Shown here piece after piece: positions 40,058-51,419 of a stretch of DNA of 64,000 nucleotides (position 1 is its first letter; every line of letters starts with the position of its first letter). The position numbers and the translations under genes are program-made. A model generated the notes under the pieces. It was given only the letters and a program-made list of their open reading frames with translations. It searched no databases and was not told the DNA's origin. The DNA lies in contig OY723240.1 of NCBI GenBank assembly GCA_963210315.1, forward strand, positions 1,798,001 to 1,862,000, written 5' to 3'. Origin of the DNA: Rhynchopus euleeides (lineage: Eukaryota > Euglenozoa > Diplonemea > Diplonemida > Diplonemidae).

Positions 40058-43000
40058 GGGGTAATTACGATAATGCCACTTTTTTCTGGGGGTTTTTACG
40101 ATAATACCACTTTTCAAAAAGTGGTATTATCGTAAGAAAAAAGTGGTATTATCGTAAGAAAAAAGTGGTAAAATCGTAAACCAAAAAAGTGGTACTGAAA
40201 AAGTGGTATTATCGTAAATGCCACCTAAACTATCCAGTACACAGGCCGCCCACCCAGGGGGGCCTTGGCCTGGCCCTCAGGCACAGGCCAAAAAAGTGGT
40301 ACTGAAAAAGTGGTATTATCGTAAGAAAAAAGTGGTACTGAAAAAGTGGCATTATCGTAAATGCCACCTAAACTATCCAGTCCACACAGGCCCCTGACCC
40401 CCCCAGCCGGAGGCCAGGGGGTCCACAGGGACCCCCCCAAGCCAGGGCTCAGGGGGGGTCAGGGCCTTGGCCAGGCCACAGGGGCACAGGCCAAAAAAGT
40501 GGTACTGAAAAAGTGGTATTATCGTAAATGCCACTTAAACTATCCAGTACACACAGGCCCTCCCCCAGCTGGGGGCTAAAGGGCCTAAAGGGTCCTTGGG
40601 CTGACCCCCCCCGGGGGGGGGGGGGGTTTGCGATCGCAGGCAACCTGGTGCCGGAACCTGTCATAGACTCATGCTATTCGAGGGACCGGCGACTTGGCTC
40701 CGTGGTCAAATTTGTTTGAAAAGGCCTTGACCAAAGGCAAATGAAAGTTTTGCCCCCCCCCAAGGATCGCACCACTTCATCTCAGGACTTCCCACCCACA
40801 CTCCCACACGTGATTCGCCCCCGCAGAACCAGACTACTGTTTCAGAACTGTACACCCCTCTCCACACGTCCACTGGCTCCCCCGCTGAATGCGACGAACA
40901 GTGCGACATACCAAACCTCCCCTTATAGAGTTTTAACGGCGCCGCGTTGTTGACGGTGGGGTAAACAGAGCCCAGGCGGGAATAGAAACAGTGGTGCCGG
41001 AGCAACAAAGTCTGCCTTCCGCTTTGTATGCCTTGCTTGGGGTGTCCCCTTTTCACCAGTCAACAGGCGTGCATGCCTCCGTCCTAGGTCACCAATGATC
41101 GTGCCTCAAGAAAGTGTACAGTTCCTTCCCAGTAGCCCTTCCGTTCTGCAAGTCCGAATCACGCAGTCCCTCGAATCCATGGTGCTTTCCAGAAAATTCA
41201 GAAACCCACCCACGGTCAAAGTTGAAAGGGGGCCGTGACCAGAGGCTATAAACGTTTAAAAGTCTTTCGCAAGCCGAAGTCGTACGACAGACCACAGGAA
41301 TGACAGAAAACAGCAGACGGGTTTGACCCCGCTGCTGCTCCTCGACAGACCCGCAACCAGCGCCAGAGCCAACTGCAAGCGTGACATACATACCGTCGCG
41401 TCGAAAAGAGAAGTTCTGCACAACGACCCGTGTGGTCGAAGTGGCTAACCCTGTGAGACAGAATTGACGCTGGAAAATCCACCATTTTGTGGGCGTCAAG
41501 ACTGGTGGTGTGGTGGCTGTCCTGTTTCATCTTGCACTCCTGAGAGTGCAATCTACAGGACAGGTAAGTTCCCCCCAGTTCTCCCTAAGTAACAAGACGG
41601 GCCAGGTGGAGCGCCCCAGCAAAAGCCCCTCCCCACCCCTCCCTATCAACCTTACTGAAACGTGCTGCAGGTTCAACAGTCACATCATAGATGCCACCCC
41701 GATTGTGTGGCCTGCCTGTGTACAATGGATGTAGTGGGGGCAATCTACAGTTACGGGGGGGGGGGGGGGGGGACAAACGGGGGGGGGGCCCGGGGGGGGG
41801 GGGGTTATACGAGTGTTGGGGGGAACTTACCTGTCCTGTAGATTGCGCTCTCAGGAGTGCAAGATGAAACAGGACAGCCACCACACCACCAGTCTTGACG
41901 CCCACAAAATGGTGGATTTTCCAGCGTCAATTCTGTCTCACAGGGTTAGCCACTTCGACCACACGGGTCGTTGTGCAGAACTTCTCTTTTCGACGCGACG
42001 GTATGTATGTCACGCTTGCAGTTGGCTCTGGCGCTGGTTGCGGGTCTGTCGAGGAGCAGCAGCGGGGTCAAACCCGTCTGCTGTTTTCTGTCATTCCTGT
42101 GGTCTGTCGTACGACTTCGGCTTGCGAAAGACTTTTAAACGTTTATAGCCTCTGGTCACGGCCCCCTTTCAACTTTGACCGTGGGTGGGTTTCTGAATTT
42201 TCTGGAAAGCACCATGGATTCGAGGGACTGCGTGATTCGGACTTGCAGAACGGAAGGGCTACTGGGAAGGAACTGTACACTTTCTTGAGGCACGATCATT
42301 GGTGACCTAGGACGGAGGCATGCACGCCTGTTGACTGGTGAAAAGGGGACACCCCAAGCAAGGCATACAAAGCGGAAGGCAGACTTTGTTGCTCCGGCAC
42401 CACTGTTTCTATTCCCGCCTGGGCTCTGTTTACCCCACCGTCAACAACGCGGCGCCGTTAAAACTCTATAAGGGGAGGTTTGGTATGTCGCACTGTTCGT
42501 CGCATTCAGCGGGGGAGCCAGTGGACGTGTGGAGAGGGGTGTACAGTTCTGAAACAGTAGTCTGGTTCTGCGGGGGCGAATCACGTGTGGGAGTGTGGGT
42601 GGGAAGTCCTGAGATGAAGTGGTGCGATCCTTGGGGGGGGGCAAAACTTTCATTTGCCTTTGGTCAAGGCCTTTTCAAACAAATTTGACCACGGAGCCAA
42701 GTCGCCGGTCCCTCGAATAGCATGAGTCTATGACAGGTTCCGGCACCAGGTTGCCTGCGATCGCAAACCCCCCCCCCCCCCCCGGGGGGGGTCAGCCCAA
42801 GGACCCTTTAGGCCCTTTAGCCCCCAGCTGGGGGAGGGCCTGTGTGTACTGGATAGTTTAAGTGGCATTTACGATAATACCACTTTTTCAGTACCACTTT
42901 TTTGGCCTGTGCCCCTGTGGCCTGGCCAAGGCCCTGACCCCCCCTGAGCCCTGGCTTGGGGGGGTCCCTGTGGACCCCCTGGCCTCCGGCTGGGGGGGTC

Positions 43001-43316
43001 AGGGGCCTGTGTGGACTGGATAGTTTAGGTGGCATTTACGATAATGCCACTTTTTCAGTACCACTTTTTTCTTACGATAATACCACTTTTTCAGTACCAC
43101 TTTTTTGGCCTGTGCCTGAGGGCCAGGCCAAGGCCCCCCTGGGTGGGCGGCCTGTGTACTGGATAGTTTAGGTGGCATTTACGATAATACCACTTTTTCA
43201 GTACCACTTTTTTGGTTTACGATTTTACCACTTTTTTCTTACGATAATACCACTTTTTGAAAAGTGGTATTATCGTAAAAACCCCCAGAAAAAAGTGGCA
43301 TTATCGTAATTACCCC
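40058..43316. mobile_element. Complete foldback element (MULE-like), 1.5-kb TIRs
   Basis: Left arm 40058 to about 41579 and right arm about 41812-43316 are inverted copies differing by a few repeat units; a 230-bp spacer lies between. Both ends read GGGGTAATTACGATAATGCC. The 9-bp TATCTACGA is duplicated at 40049-40057 and 43317-43325, as for Mutator-like elements. Arms hold AAGTGGTATTATCGTAAG repeats, CTGGGG/CCCCAG blocks and frames of 116 and 136 residues with no known domain. No transposase is seen, so it is probably mobilised in trans. Confidence 0.88.
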
Positions 43317-43324
43317 TATCTACG

Positions 43325-44911
43325 ATGAAGCGTCGGTGTGGCGAGGCCTTCGGCTTCGGGGAGGATGTGGAGCTGAGCGTGGGCGGGCAGCGGGTGGCGT
43401 GTGACGGGGCGGAGCGCGTCAGCAGCGTCGCCGTCTTCTCGGGTGGATGCCGGGTGGGGGTGGTGCGTGGTGTGGCGCGGTTTGTGGCGCAGCTGCGCAG
43501 CGGTGCTGTGAAGATGGACGACATCCCAGTGTGGGCACAGCAGCGGCGGGAGTGTGTGCTGGCGGTGCTGGCACGCGCCCTCGAGACGAGTGAGCGTGAT
43601 GATGGAGGGGACGACAACGACGACGACGACGAACGTGGGCAGAGTGCTGTCTTGCCACACTGGGTGCCCCCCTCGCTGCACAACGACAAGGAGGTGATGC
43701 TGCAGTTCGTGAGGTGCAATCACAAAGCCTTTGTGCGTGCCAGTGCCGCACTGCGTTCAGACGCAGACGTCGTCATTGCGGCGTTGAAGCAGGACGCGGC
43801 GATGTGGCAGCACGTCGAGGACAAAGGCCTGCAGGAACAGCGCAGCGTTGCGGTTGTTGCTGTCCCATTGCGCAAACAGCGCTGTGTGGCTCAGCGACAA
43901 GGCGTTCCTGCTCGAAGCGCTGGAGAACAAAAGGCGTGTGGTGTGGGCGAATGTGAGCAAGGCGCTGCGAGGGGACAAGGAAGTCATTATGAAGGCACTT
44001 GGCCGGATCACAGTCGAGTTCAATGCTCTGTGCGAGGCGCTGCGAGGGGACAAGGAGGTCGTCATGAAATCACTGCACCACACTACAGTCCCGGTGGGTT
44101 CCCTGAGTGAGGCGCTGCGAGGGGACAAGGAGGTCATCATGGAGGCAATCGAGACTCATGAGCTGAAGAGCTTTCACGTGCTGAGACCTTGCAGCAGGAC
44201 AAAGAGGTCGCCATGAAGGCACTTGAGTATGGCATAGTAGCATTCGGTGATTTGAGCGAGACCTTGCAGCAGGACAAAGAGGTCGTGCTGGAGGGACACA
44301 ACGCATTCGAGTTTGATTCCCTGAGCGAGGCGCTACGTGGCGACAAAGAAGTCGCCCTGAGGGCGCTTGAGCATGGCACAGTAACGTTCGGTGGTTTGAG
44401 CGAGGCGCTGCGTGGGGACAAAGAGGTCGTCATGGAGTTTCTGGAGGGTGCCACACTGAAGACCTTTCACCAGCTGAGCGAGACCTTGCAGCAGGACAAA
44501 GAAGTCGTCATGAAGGCAATCGGCCGCGACTCTGACATCTACACTGCCATCACTAGCGCACTGCGCCAGGACAAGGACGTTGCGTTGGCAGCTGTAGCAA
44601 AAAGCCCCTCCCTGTTCGTCACCATGCCTGGTGTGCTGCGTGACGACCTGGACGTGGCACTTGCTGCCATCCGTGCCGACCCGTGCAACTTCGTCTACTC
44701 CGGGGACAGTGTGCGTGCCCAGAAGAAGGCAGCGTTTGCCGCTTTCTGCCAGGATGAGGATGGGGAGGAGGACAATGCAAGCAGCCCACTTGTGCTGCTC
44801 CCTTTTGCCAGTGCAGAGCTGCAAGCAGACCGCGAGGTAGTGCTTGCTGCGGTGCGTGCGAACACACGGAACGCCCTCTACGCCAGCCCTGCACTGCAAG
44901 ACGCCCTTTAG
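43325..44911 (+). CDS. DUF4116 repeat protein, with two frame breaks
   Basis: Starts MKRRCGEAFGFGEDVELSVG, then an Asp-rich stretch (near residue 95). After that come about ten DUF4116-type units of the form EALRGDKEVVMKAL / ETLQQDKEVVMKAI. The first frame holds to about 43830, the second covers about 43830-44180, then the first resumes to 44911. The second break is a 4-bp loss of CGAG, seen by comparing GTGCTGAGACC with CAGCTGAGCGAGACC in a sister repeat. No GTATG donors occur at the breaks. DUF4116 is common in protists and giant viruses; function unknown. The A of the start codon is the last base of the foldback target duplication. Confidence 0.75.
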
Positions 44912-45407
44912 AACCATGTGTCCAGGGTTTCAAAGCCCCGTTCTTTTGAATATTTAGAATCTACGGGTCGTGGTGGGGTCACTTTGCTCATTGGGTGCCT
45001 GTTTCTACCCTGACTGGTGGTCGCCGTGAGGCTCAGGTCACCCCTCTCGGTCCCCATCCCTGACCCTCAGGCCCTTCGTAGCTGTGACATGATGTGACCT
45101 GAAGTGCCCTTGAAAATGAGGCCCCCCCGCCCCCAGGTTCCCTGCCCACCTGGTCGCACCCAAGTGCCTCACACCAGATCTCTCCCCACCCGGTGATCCA
45201 CCTGACGGATACGCGCCTCAAAAAGAACTGTTGGAAGAAACCCCCAGCCCCCCCCGCCCAACGCCCCCAGCCCTTCTATCTCACCATTGCTCGTCTGCAC
45301 AGAGAACTCCACCCCACGAACCCTTCCAACCTTTCTCTCCTTGAGATGGACAGTGCTCGATGGGGTGTGAGTGACACAGCGTTCAGATCACTTTAGAGGA
45401 TACTATT
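44912..45407. other. Intergenic; no gene seen
   Basis: Short frames only. The last 34 bp (CACAGCGTTCAGATCACTTT followed by AGAGGATACTATT) are shared with the upstream flank of tRNA-Sec copy 1 and are probably promoter sequence. Confidence 0.5.
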
Positions 45408-45494
45408 GCCGGGATGAAATCAACTGGTGTTGGTTGCAGACTTCAAATCTGTAGGCGGGGTGACCCGCAGCGGTTCAATTCCGCCTTCCCGGTG
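45408..45494 (+). tRNA. tRNA-Sec (TCA), copy 3
   Basis: Identical over 87 nt to the copies at 16824 and 20117, again with TTTT 3 nt downstream and the conserved 3' flank to 45633, here 3 bp shorter in the second T-rich block. Different surroundings on both sides show that only a unit of about 250 bp was copied. Confidence 0.92.
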
Positions 45495-45633
45495 CCTTTT
45501 TGTGGGCGATAGCCCGGCGCCTGCAGGGGGTACCTTTTCGATTTTTTTTGGGGATGTCCCTATTTTGCATGTTTGAGCCCGTTGTTGATGGAATTTCTGT
45601 GTTTTGAGCTTGTTTTCGCGTCGCAAATGCGTC

Positions 45634-46312
45634 AAGAAACTCGCCCGAACAACCTCGAACATCTCACGGCTGTTAACGATGTCGCGGGACAGTGACGCAC
45701 GCACCCGCCCTCTGTCGCGTCACCGCCGCGACAAGGCTCTCCTGGCCGTGGTGCATGGAGGCAGCGAGGAATGCCAGCTTCGAGCCCCACCCCACATCCA
45801 CAGGGGTGGCACGGCATGCCTGTTTTCCCTTTTGTTTCCATCATCTTGGGGGCCCTCGCTACCAGTCACAGCTCGTCAGTCAGTGCGGGAAAGTGGGCCG
45901 CGGCTCACTTTTTCTCACTCAGTCACACTTGGTAGCGAGGGCCCCCCTTGTATTCAGAATGAACACACGAATGAAACAGGACTAGAGACAGAACGCCCCC
46001 ACCCTTGGTATTTGGTGTTGTAGTGTATTGACACAAAGGCAACAAAAACAAACAAACCCCCCCCCCCCTAATGTCGTGACAAGCAAAACTTGTAAGTTCT
46101 GCAGGAATTTACACATTCTTAAACCTTGATACCAAGACATAAAAGGGGTGGCACGGCAGCTGCTCGCAGCCGAGCCGCCCTCCCTCCCTCAGTGCCAACC
46201 TTTGCCGCCCCACCACCGTGGCTGAGCCGCACCGCCACCTCACCCACACCACACCAACACCCACGCCCCCCCAGGTGCCCCCGCTGCCCCTCCCGGTAGC
46301 GGTTGCGACACT
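45634..46312. other. Intergenic with a stem-bounded element and a dispersed repeat
   Basis: 45848-45947 is bounded by GGGGCCCTCGCTACCA and its inverse TGGTAGCGAGGGCCCC, with TTTTTCTCACTCAGTCAC inside; a relative lies at 51505-51613. 46045-46140 is the second copy of the AACAAACAAACCCC...CCAAGACAT repeat. The final 170 bp are the helicase 5' flank. Confidence 0.6.
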
Positions 46313-49300
46313 ATGGCCATCGACCTCGATGACTACGACTGCAGTGCGGGGCGCCCTGTGGCCCCCAAGAAGTCTGCAGGAGGCAAGGGCACCCCGAACA
46401 ACAACAAGGGCGGAGGCAAAGGCGGCGGCAAGAAGGGCGGCGGCAAGAACAGCAAGGGCGGCGGCAGCAAGGGGGGTGGCGGCAAGGGGAACAACAGCGG
46501 TGGCGGTGGCGGTGGCGGCGGAGGCGGCGGGAAGGGCGGCAAGCGCCCGAAGGGCCCTGCCGAGGGTGGCAGCGTGCTGAAGCAGCAGTTCCGGCAGCAG
46601 ATGCAGCAGAGCACGAAGAACAACCTCAGGAAGGACCACCACCTGGGTGAGGTTGCCGTCAGCCAGGAGAACAAGGGGTTAGTCCTCGACGTGCTGAAGA
46701 ACATCCGCGACGATGTCGATGAAGAAGTCAAGGGGCTGGACACCGTGTCCCGCCCCATGAAGCCCATCCAGAAGATCGAGCTGATCGACGGGCAAACCGC
46801 ACGCGAGATCAGCGTCCTCTTCAGGCGGGGTATCCCTAAACCCATCTCGCAGGCCATTGTCAAGGAAATGCGCGACGAAAACACCGAGACACGCCTCTGG
46901 ACAGCGGTCCTCCGTGCTATGGAGGAGATTGCCGAGGAGTACGGCGGCGCCCTCACCGACGGCGCGGAGTGGGAGGAGGAGGACCTCGAGGCTGCAAGGC
47001 AGGAGGAGCGTGATGGCCTGGACACTATCCTGGAGGAGGGCATGCTGCAGGAGATGGGCGGCGGTGCGGTGGAGGTGTCCCTCGCAATCCCGCTCGACCC
47101 CCACCACCAGCAGTACGCCCAAGACATGCGTCTGGTGGTGAGAGGGCTAACGGATGGGAAGTATCCCTCAACCGCCCCGCTGGCACTCCTAATGTGCACT
47201 GCGGATCTCGAAAACATCCCCTTCACGCGTGACGTCAACAAGCACATCTGGATGAAGATAACCACGGAGCTGATCGGGCAGCCCGTGCTGTACTCCCTCA
47301 TCTCGGATTTGGAGGTTGTGATCCCGGAGCTTCTGGCGAAGCACTATCCGAAACCTGCGCCGGAGCCGAAGGCCGGGAAGGGGGGGCGGAAGGGGGGGAA
47401 GAAGGGCGCGAAGGGCGCACCGCCACCCGCGCATCCGGAGCAGAAGCATTCGCAGCTTGTGGCGGATATTCTGAAGGAGCAGGGAGGGGAGGCAGGCGGT
47501 GCCGGGAAGAAGGTGAAGGTGCCGCAACTCTTCCCGGAGCTCTCGCAGTTTGAGGTGAAGGTTCAGGGACCTGCTGCGGCGCGGTCGGGCGACAGGGAGT
47601 GGCCTGGGATTGAGAAAAACACAGACGCCGATGCCAGGCTGCAGGAGAGGTATGAACGGAGGATACGCAACAAGGAGGGGCTTCCGGAGCAGCGTGCGAA
47701 GCTTCCCGCTGCGAAGCTTGAGGATCGCCTCCTCGAGACGATTCGGGAAAACCAGGTGACGCTTGTCACCGGTGAGACCGGGTGTGGGAAAACCACGCAG
47801 GTCCCACAGTTTGTCCTCGATGCCATGCTCCGCGAAGGCCGTGGCAGCGAGTGCCGCATTGTCTGCACACAGCCCCGCCGTATCGCCGCAACGTCTATCG
47901 CCCGCCGAGTTGCATCCGAGAGGGGCGATTCCATCGGGAATCAGATTGGGTATTCCATCCGCCTGGAGTCGAAGCAGTCCGCAGAGACACGGCTCCTCTT
48001 CTGCACAACAGGTGTCCTCCTCCGGAAAATCCAGGGATCTGGGTCTCTTGACTACGTCAGCCACATCGTCGTGGATGAGGTTCACGAGAGGTCTCTCGAC
48101 TCTGACTTCCTTCTCATCTTCCTCAAGGACCTCATCCAGAAGCGCTCCGACCTGAAGGTGATTCTGATGTCCGCCTCCGTGAATGCGGACCTCTTTTCGG
48201 ACTACTTCGACAAGTGCCCCGTGATACACATCCCTGGCTTCACCCACCCTGTCACCATAGTGCACGCCGAGGAGGTGATTAACCTGACAAACTACACCTT
48301 GGAGGATGACTCACCATGCTGCCTCCGGGGGAAGGGTGGGAGGGATCTCGACGAGTTTTCCTCCAGATCCGACGCGAACCAGGCTCTGAAGCAGGGAAGG
48401 ACGAGGGATTCGCAAGCGGAGTACATTTCGAAGGCGTTCCCCGGGGTGACGCGGAAAACAATGGGCGTGCTTGAGAGGATGAATGAGGACCTTGTCAACA
48501 ACGAGCTGATCATAGAGCTCCTCCATCAGATCTGCTTCGGGAAGTACCGCGACGAGGATGGGGCGGTGCTCGTCTTCCTCCCAGGCATGCAGGAGATCAA
48601 CACCCTGTTTGAGGACATCAACTCAGACCGGAAGCTGTGCGGTGCTGTGGAGAGCCACCGGCTCCACTCCACTGTATCCAACCAGGAGCAGGAGGGGGTT
48701 TTCAACAAGGTGCGGAACAAGTCGAAGCGGAAGGTTGTCCTCTCGACGAACATCGCAGAGACCAGTGTGACAATCGACGACATTGTCTTCGTTGTGGACA
48801 CAGGGAAGCATAAGGAGAATCGCTATGCCGCTCAGCAGGGGATGAACAAGCTTGTCTCTCGGTGGATCAGCCAGGCCAACGCCAGGCAGAGGAAGGGCCG
48901 TGCCGGGCGTGTCCGGCCTGGGTATTGCTTCAGGACATACACCAGCTTTGTGCACGATGTGACTATGCAGAAGTTCCAGGAGTGTGAGATGACGCGCGTC
49001 CCCCTCCAGAACCTTCTGCTGCAGATCCGGGTCCTCAACTTCGGCGACGCCTCCGATACGGAGGTGCTGCAGCGCGCCATCGAGGCGCCGCGCGACTCCT
49101 CGGTGAAGGCCTGCCGTGACTCGCTCCAGGGGATCGGTGCCATCGGGCCCAGCAACAACCTGACGTCGCTGGGGCTGCACCTCGCCAACCTGCCTCTGGA
49201 TCCCAAGCTCGGCAAGCTGCTGCTGCATGGGCTGATGCTGCGGTGCATCGACCCCTGTTTGACCATCGCAGCGACGCTGCAGAGCAAGTCGCCTTTCGTC

Positions 49301-51024
49301 ACACCGTATGAGAGGAAGACGGAGGCGGATCTGGCAAAGGCGCAGGCGTCGAAAAAATCGAGGTCAGACCACCTCGCCTCGCTCAATGCGTACAACGCGT
49401 GGCTCGTGATGAAGGACGATGCGGGGGCAGGCTGGAGGCAGAAGGAGCGTGAGCATGCTCACAAGCGGTTTATCTCTGCCGCAGCCATGACGCAGATCCA
49501 GCAGACGAAGCGTCAGTATTGGACCCTGCTGCAGGACATGGGGCTGATTGATAACAAGCTGTTCCCAGGCACAGGCACGACGTGGCGGACGGTGGGTTCG
49601 GAGGGGGAGCCCTGGATGTTCGAATTCGGCGGGAAGGAGCTCAACCAGCACAGCGCGATGCGGCAGGCGGTGAAGGCGTCTCTGGTTGCCGCCTTCACCC
49701 CGAATGTCGTGCGGGTGAAGTACTCACGCAACAAGGCCAATCCTAGGCCCTTCCTCAACGAGCAGAACGGGGATGTGTCCATCCACCCCTCCTCTGTCTG
49801 CGGCAACGAAAACCAGTACCCCCACCCGCTGCTTGTGTATTACGAGAAGGTATGCCTGGGGCAATTGGATAGTGGTGTGTTGGGCTGGCTGGCTGGCCTC
49901 GACGACGAAGCAATGCCAATTTGCACTGCGCACGCTTCCCTGGGGTTTAGAGAGAGAGGAGGGGAGAGCGTGTCACAGTGGGGGGTACCATCAGAGTTCG
50001 CTCGATGTGGCTTGCAATGAACAAAAGGTTAGCATGTGTGGGGTGTGTGTTGGGATGGTGGTGGTTGTGGTGGGGAGGGGGGGCAGTGTGCCCTTTGTGC
50101 CGTCTGACAACACTTCTCCTTGCGTATCTCATGTGATGGCACGGTACCACATGCGGGTTGACATGCACGATCCGATATTTGCCTGTGCCCCGGCGACACC
50201 GACAAAACAACCTCACAGGTGCAAACAACGAAAGTATACCTGCGTGATGTGACGATGGTGACACCGCAGATGTTGATGCTCTTCGCTGTTGACGTTGAGT
50301 ATCAGGATGGGATTGTGCTGATCAACAAGTGGATCAGCTTCCACATGGACAGCGAGGTATGCTAGCTCTGCCGCAATAATGCAGGGAATGGGGCGGGCCT
50401 GCAAATCCACCAAAATCACCCAAGCCTTTTTCATGCCGCGCGCGGGGCTTTCACACCTCACGCTACCCTCCAGCCAGCACTGCAGGGCTGGCTGTTGGTG
50501 GCCTGTGTTCTAAAGCGGGACCTCATCCCACATAATGCGGGCCACGCTGCCACAGAGTTTGACACAGAGCGAAGTCCCCCATCAGTCATCACTGCATCGT
50601 ATTTACCGGGGGGTGCCTCGCTCAGAAATGCAGAGAAGTGAGCCACCTCTCAAAAGAGGTGGCAGACTGACACAGTTTGACACAGAGCGAATGCCCCCAC
50701 TCTTTTGTGTTTGGCACCCTCCCCGCCTTGTGTGCGCTCAACGAAACGTCGCCTGGAGCTTCCATTTATAGCAGTTGCCGGGGCAGAGTGGGTTATCTTG
50801 TTGTAACAGGAAAGAGTGTTGCTTGCCGCCACACCCTCACACCTCAGATGCTGGCTGTGATTGCGGAGCTCCGCAAGGAGATGCAGAAGCTTTTGGCAGG
50901 GATGGTCAAAAGCAGCGGGACGGAGGCAGCGGGAAAGACAAAGCACTTCAACGTCATCGCCGCTGTGATGAAGCTTCTCAAGGACGAGCGCATCGGAGGC
51001 AAGGACACCCCTGATGGTGTCTGA
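46313..51024 (+). CDS. RWD + DEAH-box RNA helicase (DHX57/DHX36-like), three exons
   Basis: Exons 46313-49849, 50219-50356 and 50848-51024; introns of 369 and 491 bp begin GTATGC and end CAG, both in phase 0. The product is 1283 residues: a Gly/Lys low-complexity stretch (27-85), an RWD-like domain (about 220-350), helicase core with GETGCGKTTQ (about 487), DEVHERS (about 588), SAS, NIAETSVTIDD and QRKGRAGRVRPG, then HA2 and an OB-fold whose end (YYEK, then VQTTKVYLRDVTMVTP) is rebuilt only by splicing. Expected to unwind RNA or G-quadruplexes, or act in translation or decay. RWD plus DEAH resembles DHX57. The unspliced frame stops at 50020 in intron 1. Confidence 0.88.
50615..50695 (-). repeat. 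Stem-bounded CTTCGCTC-type element, copy 3, inside helicase intron 2
   Basis: On the minus strand it begins GGCATTCGCTCTGTGTCAAA and ends CTGAGCGAGGC, with an extra CCACCTCTTTTGAGAGGTGG hairpin in the middle. A partial end (CACAGAGCGAA) also lies at 50562-50572. Intronic location is typical of mobile or snoRNA-like sequences. Confidence 0.6.
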
Positions 51025-51325
51025 GCCTCGTGTCCCCACCCCCACCTCGACCCTCCCCGGTGTTCTTTTGTGCCATAGCAGAGTTCCTCTGCCGCGGGGG
51101 TGTCAACGAGGGGGCAGTGTTTTTTGCTGAGAAAACGAGCAACAGACCTCCTTACGCAAGGGCAAAGCTGCGGTGGCAAGCTTGTTTTATTTTAGCGGGC
51201 TCATATGACCCCATTCCCTATCTATTCTCTCACAACGCAGGGAAGCTGTGTTCGGGGGCGAAACAGCATATATGGCACCCCTGAAAATCTTCGAGCAACT
51301 ACGCAAGAACTACGTAGGAACTACG
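51025..51325. other. Helicase 3' flank; short tandem AACTACG words
   Basis: No gene seen. 51288-51325 contains 10-11-bp tandem words AACTACGCAAG, AACTACGTAGG, AACTACGC into which a solo GVT tail is inserted. Confidence 0.6.
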
Positions 51326-51407
51326 CAGGATAGCGGGCCCGGTTCCTCACGGCATGGTCCCTCGGGGCCAGGCTGCGATGCCAGCACGCTAACCCAAATT
51401 GCAATAC
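51326..51407 (+). mobile_element. Solo GVT tail, type A
   Basis: 82 bp nearly identical to the tail of element A (two substitutions), from AGGATAGCG to the exact 3' end GCAATAC. Flanked by GGAACTACG (51317-51325 and 51408-51416), with a tenth base differing C/T depending on the boundary chosen. It shows that the tail occurs without an ORF, at an unrelated site. Confidence 0.75.
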
Positions 51408-51419
51408 GGAACTACGTGA

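Noticed and set aside
40706-42688. Frames of 116 and 136 residues repeated in the foldback arms as a transposase
   Set aside because: No DDE or zinc-finger motif is visible and they lie in perfect inverted arms; noted within the element only.
46333-47301. 322-codon minus-strand frame opposite the helicase N-terminus
   Set aside because: Ser/Arg/Pro-rich shadow of the helicase coding strand.
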